Positions 1-9,629 are shown, numbered from the stretch's first letter. The stretch is 64,000 nucleotides of DNA from Saprospiraceae bacterium (GCA_016710235.1 JADJLG010000001.1:2779501-2843500); one strand, 5' to 3'. The notes: generated by a model from the letters alone, not told the origin. Numbers and translations: made by a program.

Positions 1-1
1 G

Positions 2-1189
2 GTGACGAATGCCAGGAGTTATATAGGGAATGTAAGCAGTCCCGGAAGTTACACAGTAGTGGTGACGAATCTGACGAATGGCTGTGTGGATTCAACGACG
101 GTGCAGGTGAGCCAGGACATCAAAACGCCGAGCGCAAAAATAGTTCAGAAGGGGACCTTGACGTGTAGTGTGGATCAGGTGAAGTTGGATGGGTCCGGCT
201 CACAGGGAGCCAGTGGCCAGGTAAAAGAATACAATTGGCGAGCGTTGAGCGGAAGCATAGTATCTGGTCAAGGCAGTCGGGAGATCACAGTAGGTAAGCC
301 GGGCGGAGAATATGTATTGGAAATCAAGGATGGAAAGAATGGGTGTTTGGATTACGACACGATCCGAGTGTCAGAAGTAGGAAATCCATTGGCATTGATC
401 TCGACGGAGGAAAGAATCCACGATGTTATGGAGAGAAGAATGGGGTTGTGAGCATACTGGAAGTATTGGATTACAACAATCAGGTATTGAGTGGATTGAT
501 GTATTCGATCAATGGCGGGCAATATGTCAGTGCGGATGAGTTTCCGAATCTTGGACAGGGAACGTATAAGATAAGCGTAAAAGATGCGAATGGCTGTCTT
601 CGGGATACGACGGTGACATTAGTAGAGCCGAGTCCGATGGGCATAGAAGTAGTGAAGACGATAGTAGTAGATCAGGGGACACGAGTAGATTTGGACAGCA
701 TGGTATTGGACGTCTCAGGCGGAACGGAGCCATATAAGTCAAACGAGTGGTACAATACGAGCATAGAGAAAGACTGGACATCGAACAAAGTGTATCCAGC
801 GGATACGTCGTATGAGTTCAGGGTGACGGCAGTTGACGCATCAGGCTGTGAGATCACAGAGCTGGTACGGGTTTTGGTGAAGATCAGCAAAGATGTGGTG
901 GCCGAATGTGATCAGTGCAAACGGGGACAAGATCAACGATTATTTCAATGTATATGGCAAGCGAGTTAGAATAGTGAAGAGTCTGGCGATCTATGACCGC
1001 TGGGGTGAGCAAGTATACAAAGCAGAGAATTTGTTGGATGCGAACAAAGGAGGAAGAGAGATAGGCTGGAATGGTAGCTTCCGCGGGGAGTTGGTAATGC
1101 CGGGTGTGTATGTGTTTGTCGCCGACATAGAGTTTGAAGGTAGTAGCGGTAGTGAAATCTATAAAGGAGACTTTACTGTGATCCGCTAG
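2..1189 (+). pseudogene. T9SS type B (CHU_C) surface protein, 5'-truncated, two frame breaks
   Basis: This is the C-terminal part of a secreted surface protein whose N-terminus lies before the window. Reading starts in the frame of base 2, moves to the frame of base 1 near 410 and returns near 895. The pieces join into SprB/Ig-like repeats (cysteine-containing units such as NGCVDSTTV and NGCLRDTTV) and a gliding-motility-associated C-terminal domain (PNVISANGDKINDYF, then IYDRWGEQVY and GVYVFVADI) ending at the stop at 1187-1189. Type B domains route cargo through the type IX secretion system. The first break is explained by one missing A in the AAA at 411-413, which restores EEKNPRCYGEKNG. 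The second, at 893-899, needs one extra or two missing bases. The net shift is zero. It is either a degrading gene or an assembly error. The stretch is GC-richer than its surroundings. Confidence 0.75.
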
Positions 1190-1223
1190 GTCAGAGCAAA
1201 GAAAGAAAAGAAACAGGAATCAG

Positions 1224-1250
1224 AAGCCGAGGCATTCGCTTCGGCTTTTG
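1224..1250 (+). terminator. Rho-independent terminator
   Basis: AAGCCGAGGC and GCTTCGGCTT form a 10-bp stem with one G-U pair and an ATTC loop, followed by TTTT. It lies 35 bp after the stop of the surface-protein gene and would end its transcript. Confidence 0.75.
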
Positions 1251-1327
1251 TGTTTGTGGGGGGCAAAGACTAAAACGGAATCAGACTTTTACTTTATTGT
1301 TGTAGCTTTATGCCTCAAATAGATTTG

Positions 1328-3562
1328 ATGAGATTTAGACTGCTTATTTTCTGTTTTCTGGCTGTTTTTCAATCATTTTCACAAAAAGCCACGATAAGAG
1401 GTCATGTTTATGACAAAAGTAATGGGGAGCCGTTGGCATTTGCGACAGTAGTTGTAAAAGGTCTTAATCAAGGCACCAATACTGCTCAGGATGGATTCTT
1501 TTCTATTAGTTCTTTGCCGGGTGGAGACCATATTTTACAGGTCAGCTATCTGGGTTATGATACAGCTGTTTTTGAACTTAGAATTGGACCTAATCAAATT
1601 ATTAATAAACAAGTTTATCTCATTGAAAGTGGTATAAACCTAGGTGAAATATCTATTTCCGGCAAAAAAGAACAAGCAAGAACCGAGGTTAAAATTTCTA
1701 CTCTTACAGTTACACCAAAAGAAATAAAAGCTTTACCTGCAACAGGGGGAGAGCCGGATATTGCACAGTATCTTCAAATTATTCCAGGAGTGATATCCAC
1801 TGGAGATCAAGGTGGTCAAATCTACATCCGGGGTGGTTCTCCGGTTCAAAATAAAATATTGTTGGATGGGATGACTGTTTATAATCCTTTTCATTCTATT
1901 GGGATATTTTCTGTTTTTGAGACAGAGGCAATACGAACTGTGGATGTTCTGACAGGCGGCTTTAGTGCCGAATATGGAGGAAGAATTTCAGCTATCGTTG
2001 ACATGAAAACCAAAGACGGGAACAAATCAAAATTCTCAGGTTTAGTTTCAGGTGGACCATTTATGACCAGAGCATTGTTTGAAGGTCCTTTAAAAAAACT
2101 AAATGAAGACAACAGTGGATCTTCAATATCTTATCTGCTAACCGCAAAACATTCTTATATAGACCAAACAAGTAAAACGCTTTACAAATATGCTATAGAT
2201 GAAGGGAATAATAATCTTCCATTCCAGTTTACAGATTTATATGGTAAAGTATCTCTTTTATCGAGTGCCGGAAGTAATTTTAATATATTTGGATTTTCAT
2301 TTAATGACAGAGTAAATTATAGCAATCTAGCCGATTTAAATTGGAATGCTGCGGGGTCAGGCGTAAATTTTAAATTGATTCCGGCGAATTCAGACATCAT
2401 TGTGGGAGGAAACGTAGCATACACGGATTATTTTATTAAGCTGAACGAGTACAATTCTTCACCAAGAGATAGCAGGATCAAAGGTCTCCAATCAAATGTA
2501 GATTTTAGTGTGTTTGGAAAGAGATCTGAAGTCAAATACGGAATTGAATTTAATGCTTTCTCCACTGATTTTAATTTTATCAATTTTCTCAAAATTCCAT
2601 TTAAAGTAAACGCCAATAATACAGAGATTGCTGCTTATTTTAAGTATCGGTTAGCCACCAAGAAGATCGTCTTAGACCCAAGTTTAAGGGTCCAGTATTA
2701 CGCATCACTTGCCAAAGCTAAATTAGAGCCTAGACTTGGCTTGAAGTATAATATGTTCCCGCATTTTAGATTAAAAGCTGCAGGTGGATATTTTACTCAA
2801 AATCTTATGAGTTCTGTAAGTGAGCGAGACATTGTCAACTTGTTTGTAGGTTTCATTACAAGCCCAGATATTATTTCTGCCTGGCATGGAGTGGGCGGAT
2901 TTGAATACGACTTGGGCGAGAGGTATGAGCTGAATGTTGAAACTTATTATAAATTATTCTCTGATCTTTATAATTTAAATCGCAACAAAAGATTTATTGC
3001 AGACCCTGATTATGTCACAGAGAAAGGAGAAGCATATGGACTTGACATACTACTAAAAGCTAAAGGTGTCAGCTGGGGAGTTTGGTTGGGATATTCACTT
3101 GGATTTGTCAATCGCGATAATGGACAGCAGGTGTATCCGGCATTATTTGATAGAAGGCACAATTTGAATTTTGTTTTGGATTATAAATTTGGCAGAAAGA
3201 AATTGTGGGAAAGCGGCTTAAGATGGAATTTAGGTTCGGGATTTGCGTTTACTAAAATTCAAGGATTTTTGCCGGATAACAAATTGCCAAACGGTATTGA
3301 TAGTAAGTTTGGCATAGAGAATCCTGAGATCGGTATTTTATATTCGGATAAAATTAATTCTGGAAGACTACCATACTATCATCGCTTAGACTTATCACTC
3401 AAGCGAAAAATTATACTTAGTAAAAATGCTGGTATTGACATTACAGCGAGCGTAACCAATGCTTACAATCGAAAGAATATATTTTATTTTAATGTTGTCG
3501 AAAATAGGAGAGTGAACCAATTGCCAATACTTCCATCATTGGTAATTACTTTTTACTTTTAA
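1328..3562 (+). CDS. TonB-dependent outer-membrane receptor with carboxypeptidase-like domain
   Basis: Predicted outer-membrane transporter powered by TonB; the substrate is unknown. After a signal peptide (MRFRLLIFCFLAVFQSFSQ) comes a CarboxypepD_reg-like domain (ATIRGHVYDKSNGEPLAFATVVVKG), then a plug domain (QIYIRGGSPVQNKILLDGM, NPFHSIGIFS, GGFSAEYGGRISAIVDM) and a beta-barrel ending in an aromatic residue (VITFYF). I prefer the ATG at 1328 over the in-frame ATG at 1310, because it gives a cleaner basic n-region and a possible -7 box (TAGCTTTA, 1303-1310) overlaps the earlier ATG. At about 744 residues it is of usual size for small receptors of this type. Its 3' end overlaps the convergent cytochrome gene by 17 bp. 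No SusD partner is present, so a glycan role is not supported. Confidence 0.9.
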   Translation: MRFRLLIFCFLAVFQSFSQKATIRGHVYDKSNGEPLAFATVVVKGLNQGTNTAQDGFFSISSLPGGDHILQVSYLGYDTAVFELRIGPNQIINKQVYLIESGINLGEISISGKKEQARTEVKISTLTVTPKEIKALPATGGEPDIAQYLQIIPGVISTGDQGGQIYIRGGSPVQNKILLDGMTVYNPFHSIGIFSVFETEAIRTVDVLTGGFSAEYGGRISAIVDMKTKDGNKSKFSGLVSGGPFMTRALFEGPLKKLNEDNSGSSISYLLTAKHSYIDQTSKTLYKYAIDEGNNNLPFQFTDLYGKVSLLSSAGSNFNIFGFSFNDRVNYSNLADLNWNAAGSGVNFKLIPANSDIIVGGNVAYTDYFIKLNEYNSSPRDSRIKGLQSNVDFSVFGKRSEVKYGIEFNAFSTDFNFINFLKIPFKVNANNTEIAAYFKYRLATKKIVLDPSLRVQYYASLAKAKLEPRLGLKYNMFPHFRLKAAGGYFTQNLMSSVSERDIVNLFVGFITSPDIISAWHGVGGFEYDLGERYELNVETYYKLFSDLYNLNRNKRFIADPDYVTEKGEAYGLDILLKAKGVSWGVWLGYSLGFVNRDNGQQVYPALFDRRHNLNFVLDYKFGRKKLWESGLRWNLGSGFAFTKIQGFLPDNKLPNGIDSKFGIENPEIGILYSDKINSGRLPYYHRLDLSLKRKIILSKNAGIDITASVTNAYNRKNIFYFNVVENRRVNQLPILPSLVITFYF

Positions 3563-3980
3563 TTTCACACGAATTTAATTGCAGATTGATTTCTTGTAAG
3601 GTAAATCGGCTCCGTTGCCAAATTTTGCTATTAAGGAAGTTCAAAATATTACAGATTTCTATGTCTGATAAGTGACTGTGTGCTGGCATTTCAACAATGG
3701 ATGGTCTACTGTTACTATCTATTGTATTGTATATTTTCCCAAATTTTATCCAACACGCTAAGTTGTTTCTGTAATCTGTAGCGAGCTGCTCGGACTGCAA
3801 TGAAGGGTACAAATTTGCCCAGCCTTCAGCCTGATCTCCATGACAACCTGAACATTGGGTTTTATATAATATTTCCCCTTCTTTATAAGTATTTATTGAA
3901 AATCTGCACGAGAGCATACTCAAGCCAGAGAATATCAAAAGAAAAGAGATCCAATACAAGCAAAACTCATTTTTTCCCAT
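3546..3980 (-). CDS. Small c-type cytochrome lipoprotein
   Basis: The protein has one haem-binding motif, CSGCH, in GEILYKTQCSGCHGDQAEGW, and a likely distal methionine ligand in VEMPAHSHLSD, which fits a class I mono-haem cytochrome c of about 144 residues. The N-terminus is a hydrophobic export segment ending in a lipobox-like LSMLSC, so it is probably anchored on the periplasmic side. The gene overlaps the end of the upstream Sco1-like gene by 14 bp, suggesting translational coupling and a shared role in respiratory electron transfer. No cytochrome oxidase subunit is in the window, so the redox partner cannot be named. Confidence 0.85.
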   Translation of the reverse strand: MGKNEFCLYWISFLLIFSGLSMLSCRFSINTYKEGEILYKTQCSGCHGDQAEGWANLYPSLQSEQLATDYRNNLACWIKFGKIYNTIDSNSRPSIVEMPAHSHLSDIEICNILNFLNSKIWQRSRFTLQEINLQLNSCEIKSKK

Positions 3981-4587
3981 GATTTTCCTGGTATTCTTTT
4001 AACAATAGTTCAACATCTTTGGCAAATTTTTCCATCTCTTTTGGGTCAGTACCAAGTGCATAAGATCTGATATGTTGTTCACCGTCTACCAATAGTATCC
4101 ATCCACTATGGTCAAAGCCACCCGCTGCACTTTCATCTTCCATTGCAACACTCATATATCTTTCTGCAATCGCTTTGATTTGCGCATTAGAATTCATACT
4201 GAGTAAGTGAAATCTTGGATTTTGTATACCTAATTTACTGGCATAAGACTTAAGTTGCTGAACAGAATCTCTTTTGTAATCAATACTGAAGCATAAATAG
4301 ATTATGGTTGGATTTGATCCAAATTTTTTCTCCAATTCAACCATTGATCTCATCGTTTTTGGACAGATGGTGGGACAAGAGGTAAAGAAGAAATTGGCTA
4401 TATGAATTTTATCATTAATGCTGTCTTGGGTTATGACTATGCTGTCCTGATTATACAGTGAAAAATCTGGTGTCCGGGCATGCGTTTTTACACCATTTTC
4501 TTCCACTTCAATGCCTATAATAGGTAATTTTTTAGTTTGACATCCCGCAGCAAGCAGAAGAACAAAGAATTGAGCTAAATATTTCAT
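3967..4587 (-). CDS. SCO1/SenC family copper-binding lipoprotein
   Basis: Sco proteins deliver copper to, or reduce the Cu(A) site of, cytochrome c oxidase. The thioredoxin-like fold is visible: FFTSCPTICPKTMRSM carries the CxxxC pair and GGFDHSGWILLVD carries the conserved histidine. The N-terminus MKYLAQFFVLLLAAGC is a lipoprotein signal, so the protein acts outside the inner membrane. At 206 residues it has the usual length. It sits 32 bp after the stop of the upstream hypothetical gene and overlaps the downstream cytochrome gene, forming a short respiratory unit. Confidence 0.9.
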   Translation of the reverse strand: MKYLAQFFVLLLAAGCQTKKLPIIGIEVEENGVKTHARTPDFSLYNQDSIVITQDSINDKIHIANFFFTSCPTICPKTMRSMVELEKKFGSNPTIIYLCFSIDYKRDSVQQLKSYASKLGIQNPRFHLLSMNSNAQIKAIAERYMSVAMEDESAAGGFDHSGWILLVDGEQHIRSYALGTDPKEMEKFAKDVELLLKEYQENHGKK

Positions 4588-4619
4588 AATCTAATGAACA
4601 GGAATATGCGAGCAGAGTT

Positions 4620-6092
4620 TTAGATCAGTTCATCAATTTTCTCCAAAAGCCATTCTTTAGGGATAGCTCCTGAGTTAGCAACATCTTGTTTGAATTTTTT
4701 CAATTTTTCTGTAGTTGCATTCTGCAAATCAAGAAGTGATTTGAAGTATCGAATGAACAACAAGTATGGGTCCTTCCTGTTTTTAGCTAAAGTTTTATTG
4801 CGCATTATATAAGTTCTAAAGCTTTCAAGATAAAAGGATAATGTGTCGAACTCCTTCAATTCGTAGTATGAGGTTGATGTAAAAAGCCTTACCCAAAGTG
4901 CATAAAATAATTCATCAAATTCAATATTCTGCACTAGTTTTAATACTTTGTTGAATTCTTTTTTGTGCCAATGTAAATTTGCTAAATTAAAGTTAATTAC
5001 ATTCTTTCTAAATTTTTCTTTTACTAATTGGCTATTAGATTTTATAAAATTTTCAACCCATTCAAATTCTTTTAATCTAATAGCCATAGATGCAATATTT
5101 TTAAGAGTCCATGGTGTAAGTTCTCCATTTACATAAATGGTTCCTAGCTCGATCGAATGTTTGTATAGTTCAAAAGATTCATTAAGGTATTTATCGTTTC
5201 CGTTATTAACTTGGCGAAGAGTATAGTTTAGAGCATAATCAAATATTTCCTTTCCTTCATCCAATGGAAAATGATGTATATGTTTTTGAAGTAAACTCTT
5301 TAATTCTAAATAATTTTCTTCATTTGGCTCATCGGTTAAAGTTCTAAAAACCCTAAGATAAATTGCTATTGGTGGTATATTGTTATATTTGTTTTGTTGA
5401 GCGCGTATTAATAAATCATCTATATTTTCCACACTAAAGTTTAGCTTGGTCATTTTATTCCAGCTTAGATACGCACATGTATATTTTAGTTTTTCAGAGA
5501 TATAAAATATTTCCAGATTATCTAGTACTTCGTCAATATTTACTTTTTCGATAATTGTTTTTTGGGCTCTACTTTCTTCAAATCTAAGAAGAGTGTATAT
5601 ATTACGTTCAACATTAAATTTGTGCAAATAAAATAACGATGATTTATTTTGGTATTTTGCCAGAAAAGATCTAGCTTTAGATTGAGTAGAATTAAAAAGA
5701 CCCTCTATTTGCTTTTGATGGATGCTCATCAAAAGATCATTTGCCTGGGATAATGGTGATTTCAAGTATTGTTCAATGGCCAAAAAACTTTCACCAAGGA
5801 TTAATAGTTCAGCGCACAAGTTGGTAATTAATTTTTCATTATATTTCTTATCAAAATAGATCCTTTCCCAAATTTCCAACTTCGAATAGTTATGGTTGCT
5901 GTTTGATTTTAATTGCTTAATAATTAGTTCATTTAACTTAATAACAGAATTATTTACGTTGAAATAAGGTGATTCCACAAATTTTTTAAAGCGATTTAAT
6001 TCTATCGTAGATAAGCTGCTCATGAATTCAAAGACTTTTAAATCTGCCAGTAGAGCATGTCCCCGTTGATTCTTAAGTTTTAACTTGTTCAT
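4620..6092 (-). CDS. Hypothetical helical protein, Saprospiria-type
   Basis: I do not recognise an enzymatic family. The 490-residue protein is predicted to be almost entirely helical, rich in Leu, Lys, Glu and Asn, with no signal peptide or membrane segment. The motif MSSLSTIELNRFKKFVESPYFN near residue 24 resembles the start of a family of hypothetical proteins I associate with Saprospira relatives, so the ATG at 6023 may be the true start. The repeating helices (for example FHLHK-like and SYYELKEF segments) would suit a TPR-like scaffold, but no canonical TPR was matched. It precedes the Sco1/cytochrome pair on the same strand by 32 bp and may be co-transcribed. It is strikingly AT-rich. 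Confidence 0.7.
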   Translation of the reverse strand: MNKLKLKNQRGHALLADLKVFEFMSSLSTIELNRFKKFVESPYFNVNNSVIKLNELIIKQLKSNSNHNYSKLEIWERIYFDKKYNEKLITNLCAELLILGESFLAIEQYLKSPLSQANDLLMSIHQKQIEGLFNSTQSKARSFLAKYQNKSSLFYLHKFNVERNIYTLLRFEESRAQKTIIEKVNIDEVLDNLEIFYISEKLKYTCAYLSWNKMTKLNFSVENIDDLLIRAQQNKYNNIPPIAIYLRVFRTLTDEPNEENYLELKSLLQKHIHHFPLDEGKEIFDYALNYTLRQVNNGNDKYLNESFELYKHSIELGTIYVNGELTPWTLKNIASMAIRLKEFEWVENFIKSNSQLVKEKFRKNVINFNLANLHWHKKEFNKVLKLVQNIEFDELFYALWVRLFTSTSYYELKEFDTLSFYLESFRTYIMRNKTLAKNRKDPYLLFIRYFKSLLDLQNATTEKLKKFKQDVANSGAIPKEWLLEKIDELI

Positions 6093-6283
6093 AGATCAAA
6101 ATTCAGGATTTTCGTTGATTCGCAATAACTTGTCAATTCTTTCAGCATTTGAATTTGTCATATTAAATATTTCACTAATTTATATAGTATTGTTAGCTAA
6201 CAACTTGTCTAACATATTGAAAATAATGATTATATTAAATAAAAAAATATGAATATAAATGTTTTAAATATGAAAGCTTTTCT

Positions 6284-6291
6284 TATCTTTG
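6284..6291 (+). promoter_or_regulatory. Bacteroidota -7 box TATCTTTG
   Basis: TATCTTTG matches the TAnnTTTG consensus and ends four bases before the ATG at 6296, so transcription would start at or just before the start codon, giving a leaderless or nearly leaderless mRNA. No clean TTG was seen upstream, only T-rich sequence near 6262. Confidence 0.55.
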
Positions 6292-6295
6292 CCTT

Positions 6296-8791
6296 ATGCG
6301 TTTAAGTCTACACTTATATATAGTGATTATTCTCTCTATGTTAGGAGTATGTAATGCTTTGTCTGCGCAGGAAAGCCCATATCAGTACAGATTGGTACTG
6401 GAGAACACTGAAAAGACAGAAGTCTTGTATCCATGCTATTCTCCCATAATCATAGACCCTGCTGAACATGGGTCTGTAGAACTGGAGGATCTTAATGGTG
6501 CAAAATGGGGTGTAAGATATATCCCTGAATCTGGTTTTGTTGGAAAGGATACTGTAGTAGTCGAGTATAAGAATCGGAATGATCGTTCCGGGGTATTCAA
6601 GTATGCCTCTTTTATATTTGAATACGTCAGTTCATTTGTTGAAGCCAAGCCTGATTTTATTCAGGTTTATATGAATCAATCCGATATTGAGTTTTATCCA
6701 CTGCAAAATGACTCCAGCACAGTTTCTGGTTCACAGCCTCTTTATCTGAGCAATGTTAGCCACGTTAATCGCCTTACTGCTGATATTCAAAACGATAGTA
6801 CAGTCATTTTTACACCTGAAACGGATTATGTTGGATTTGCTTACATCAATTATTTGGTATGTGATGCATATAATGTTTGCAAAAACGGAGTGGTAACCGT
6901 TTCAGTGATTGACACGAATAATATCGATTCGGAATTAGATTATCATTTGATTCTTCCTGAAGACAGTAAAACTACTCAAGTTCATGATTTAGTAAACCCT
7001 ATTATTTCTACTGCAGCGGCTCATGGTGTAGCGGAATGTAGTTCATTGTACTTTTATTATAAGCCGTATTCAGATTTTTTTGGCTTAGATACTGTTGTTA
7101 TAAGTCAAGGAAATTTAGTCAGGAGATACTTTATTCAAGTGATTGCTCAGGATGAGCCTTCTAATAAACTAGCAAATGATAAGTTCCATACCCCAAGAAA
7201 TAAAGAAATAGAGTTTAATGTTGCCTTGAATGATGTAGCTGCCATAGTCGATCGATTTGCGATCAGCATCGATCAAGGTCCAACCAAAGGGACTTTGCAA
7301 GCCTTGAATAATAAGGGATTGTTTCATTATACTCCACAGGCAAACTATGATGGTATTCAGACATTCAGCTATAAAATTTGCCCGAATGGTATATGTGAAC
7401 GGGCAACTGTTACATTATTAATAGGTGATTATGAACCTAATACCAATGAAGAATACCAATTTAAAACTTACAAAAATCTTCCTATATTATTGAGTTATTC
7501 AGTGCCTGTTAATGCATATAATTTTAGTAGTAGCTTAGATAGAGTGGAGTTTTATCCAGGATGGGATACTGTGACAGTGAGCTATGGTAACAACTCCTGT
7601 ACTAAAGATATAGCTGGGTATAATATGTTGGTGTATTACCCACCATTAAATACTGTTTTGACAGAATCATTTACCATATCGTATTGTATTGAAGGTACGA
7701 ATCAGTGTGTGGATGCGGATTGCACTGTTGAAGTAATGCAAGAAACAAAGAATTGCCTAAAGCAATGTGTAGGAGACTGCGTTTGGCCGGGTGATATAAA
7801 CAATGATGGGGAGGTGGACATGCATGATTTGTTAGTCCTTGGATATAATCTCGGATGTGCCGGAAGTGCCAGACCTTATACGGGGAGCTCATTTCGTTCC
7901 CATGCTGCGGACAATTGGGGAATGCAGTTGGCTAATTCTGACGTCAATAGCAAACATGCAGACACAGACGGAAATGGGATTGTAAATTCCAGTGACAGCG
8001 TAGCTATTTCGAACAATTATCGCAAAACTCATTCTCTTGTACCGAATCCGGTGTATGAACGTGGGGATTATCCTGTGGACTTTGTGATCTTGAATCCAGA
8101 CGTTGACTCGGGTGATGTCATATTCATTGAATTCAGACTTGGAGATGATACATATCCTGCATTACGTGCTACAGGGTATTCTTATGAATTAGATTATAAT
8201 AAAGAGGCGCTCTACGAACCAAGTCTAAGTGTTAGCTTTTATGAGAATGATTGGTTTTCCAATGGGGTGAGTACATTATCAATGTATAAGAAACCATGGG
8301 ACGGACGGTTAGAATCTGGTGGAGTTAGAGCCAATGCCAATATGATCAGTGGAAAAGGAGGGGTAGAGCTGATTCAAAGTGTAATTGAAGAAGATTTAAA
8401 TCCATTTGGTAGGGACGGTTTTGACAATGCGTTGATACCTTTTTATTTCAAGAATATTACCATAATGAATGGTGCTGGTGAGCTGGTGCAAGTACCGGAT
8501 GTTACCGTCTATGCTAAAAGAAAGACCTCGCAGAAAGGAGTTTTGGACGATTCTAAATTGATTGTTCGTCCAAATCCTGCTTCTGATATTCTCAATATTC
8601 ACTTGAATGGAGATAATGAACTTCAAGCTGTTCAAATTTTAAGTTTGGATGGTCGTTCAATTCTCCAGAATAAATGCACCAATAACAAACATTTTACACA
8701 GGATCTTTCCTTGTTAAATAATGGTCTGTATTTGGTTCAGATTCAAACAAAATTTGGACCATTACTCAGACGAATTCAGGTAAGCAAATAA
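6296..8791 (+). CDS. T9SS type A surface protein with Ig/cadherin-like and dockerin-like domains
   Basis: Predicted secreted or surface-bound protein of 831 residues. A signal peptide (LHLYIVIILSMLGVCNALSAQ) is followed by repeated Ig/cadherin-like modules in which FVGKDTVVVEY, YVGFAYINYLVC and YDGIQTFSYKIC recur. Around residues 500-515 and 556-570 are two calcium-binding EF-hand-like loops (DINNDGEVDMHDLL and DTDGNGIVNSSDS) as in type I dockerins, but separated by about 40 residues. A cohesin-like beta region follows, and the last ~75 residues are a T9SS type A sorting domain (IVRPNPASDILNIHL, QILSLDGRSI, GLYLVQIQT). It is a single-gene unit between its promoter and a strong terminator. Its binding target is unknown; dockerin-like loops in these proteins are often structural. 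Confidence 0.85.
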   Translation: MRLSLHLYIVIILSMLGVCNALSAQESPYQYRLVLENTEKTEVLYPCYSPIIIDPAEHGSVELEDLNGAKWGVRYIPESGFVGKDTVVVEYKNRNDRSGVFKYASFIFEYVSSFVEAKPDFIQVYMNQSDIEFYPLQNDSSTVSGSQPLYLSNVSHVNRLTADIQNDSTVIFTPETDYVGFAYINYLVCDAYNVCKNGVVTVSVIDTNNIDSELDYHLILPEDSKTTQVHDLVNPIISTAAAHGVAECSSLYFYYKPYSDFFGLDTVVISQGNLVRRYFIQVIAQDEPSNKLANDKFHTPRNKEIEFNVALNDVAAIVDRFAISIDQGPTKGTLQALNNKGLFHYTPQANYDGIQTFSYKICPNGICERATVTLLIGDYEPNTNEEYQFKTYKNLPILLSYSVPVNAYNFSSSLDRVEFYPGWDTVTVSYGNNSCTKDIAGYNMLVYYPPLNTVLTESFTISYCIEGTNQCVDADCTVEVMQETKNCLKQCVGDCVWPGDINNDGEVDMHDLLVLGYNLGCAGSARPYTGSSFRSHAADNWGMQLANSDVNSKHADTDGNGIVNSSDSVAISNNYRKTHSLVPNPVYERGDYPVDFVILNPDVDSGDVIFIEFRLGDDTYPALRATGYSYELDYNKEALYEPSLSVSFYENDWFSNGVSTLSMYKKPWDGRLESGGVRANANMISGKGGVELIQSVIEEDLNPFGRDGFDNALIPFYFKNITIMNGAGELVQVPDVTVYAKRKTSQKGVLDDSKLIVRPNPASDILNIHLNGDNELQAVQILSLDGRSILQNKCTNNKHFTQDLSLLNNGLYLVQIQTKFGPLLRRIQVSK

Positions 8792-8837
8792 TCCCTGTTT
8801 TATACATATAACCAGTTCTATTCTGATTATTGTTAGA

Positions 8838-8867
8838 TAAAGTAAGCCGCTATTGCGGCTTACTTTA
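8838..8867 (+). terminator. Perfect 13-bp hairpin terminator
   Basis: TAAAGTAAGCCGC and its exact complement flank a TATT loop. It lies 46 bp after the 6296-8791 gene and before the convergent response-regulator gene, with A/T-rich flanks on both sides, so it may act in both directions. Confidence 0.8.
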
Positions 8868-8911
8868 TACATTGTAGGAAATGCCATTAAGACTTGGCTT
8901 TATTAGTGTTG

Positions 8912-9628
8912 TTAGAGTTTTGACTGATCCACCAGAAGCTCTAAAGAATCCTTGTAGTTTTTACCTACAGGTAACAGTTTTGCCTGAGCTTTTTCGATTA
9001 CTTCAACACCTTGACCAATGATGGAATTGATCTTTTTTAAGTTGACAATATAGGATCGGTGGATTCTTAGGAATAAGCTAGGAGGTAGTTTGTCTTCCAG
9101 ACTTTTCATGGTTTGAAGAGTAATGACACGTCCTGATTCGGTGCGTATAATCACATAATCCTTCAAACCTTCTATATATAAAATGTCAGAAAAGTTGAGC
9201 TTGACAAGTTTTTTATCTGCCTTTACAAATATATAATCCTGAAAACTTGATTCTTTTTCAGGTGCTGCTTGCAGTTTGAGTTTTTCGGTGACTTTATTGA
9301 TTGCTTTTAAGAACCGTTCAAATGAAATAGGTTTTAAAAGATAATCAATTGCGTTTAAATTAAATCCTTCAACAGCAAATTCAGGATATGCCGTAGTGAA
9401 AATAACCAAAGGAGGTGAGCTGAGTTGCTTCAAAAAATCAACTCCTCTGAGTATAGGCATTTCGATATCGAGTAAAAGTAAATCCACCCTTTCGTTTTGC
9501 AACATCTCATTCGCTTCCAATGCATTAAAGCATCTGCCAACTAGTTGTATATTTGGCAGTTGAGATATGTAAGTCTCCAATATTTCTCCAGCCAGTGGTT
9601 CGTCGTCCACGATTAAAGTCCTGATCAT
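8912..9628 (-). CDS. LytTR-family response regulator
   Basis: A two-domain transcription regulator of 238 residues. Residues 1-115 are a receiver domain with acidic residues in IVDDEP, the phosphoacceptor Asp in LLLLDIEMP, the Thr in IFTTAYP and the Lys in LLKPI. Residues ~135-230 are a LytTR DNA-binding domain (FVKADKKLVKLNFSDILYIE, VITLQTMKSLEDKLP, FLRIHRSYIVNLKKI). It follows the sensor kinase gene with one intervening base and is clearly its partner. Targets are not visible here. The start MIRTLIVDDEP is standard for the family. Confidence 0.93.
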   Translation of the reverse strand: MIRTLIVDDEPLAGEILETYISQLPNIQLVGRCFNALEANEMLQNERVDLLLLDIEMPILRGVDFLKQLSSPPLVIFTTAYPEFAVEGFNLNAIDYLLKPISFERFLKAINKVTEKLKLQAAPEKESSFQDYIFVKADKKLVKLNFSDILYIEGLKDYVIIRTESGRVITLQTMKSLEDKLPPSLFLRIHRSYIVNLKKINSIIGQGVEVIEKAQAKLLPVGKNYKDSLELLVDQSKL

Positions 9629-9629
9629 A

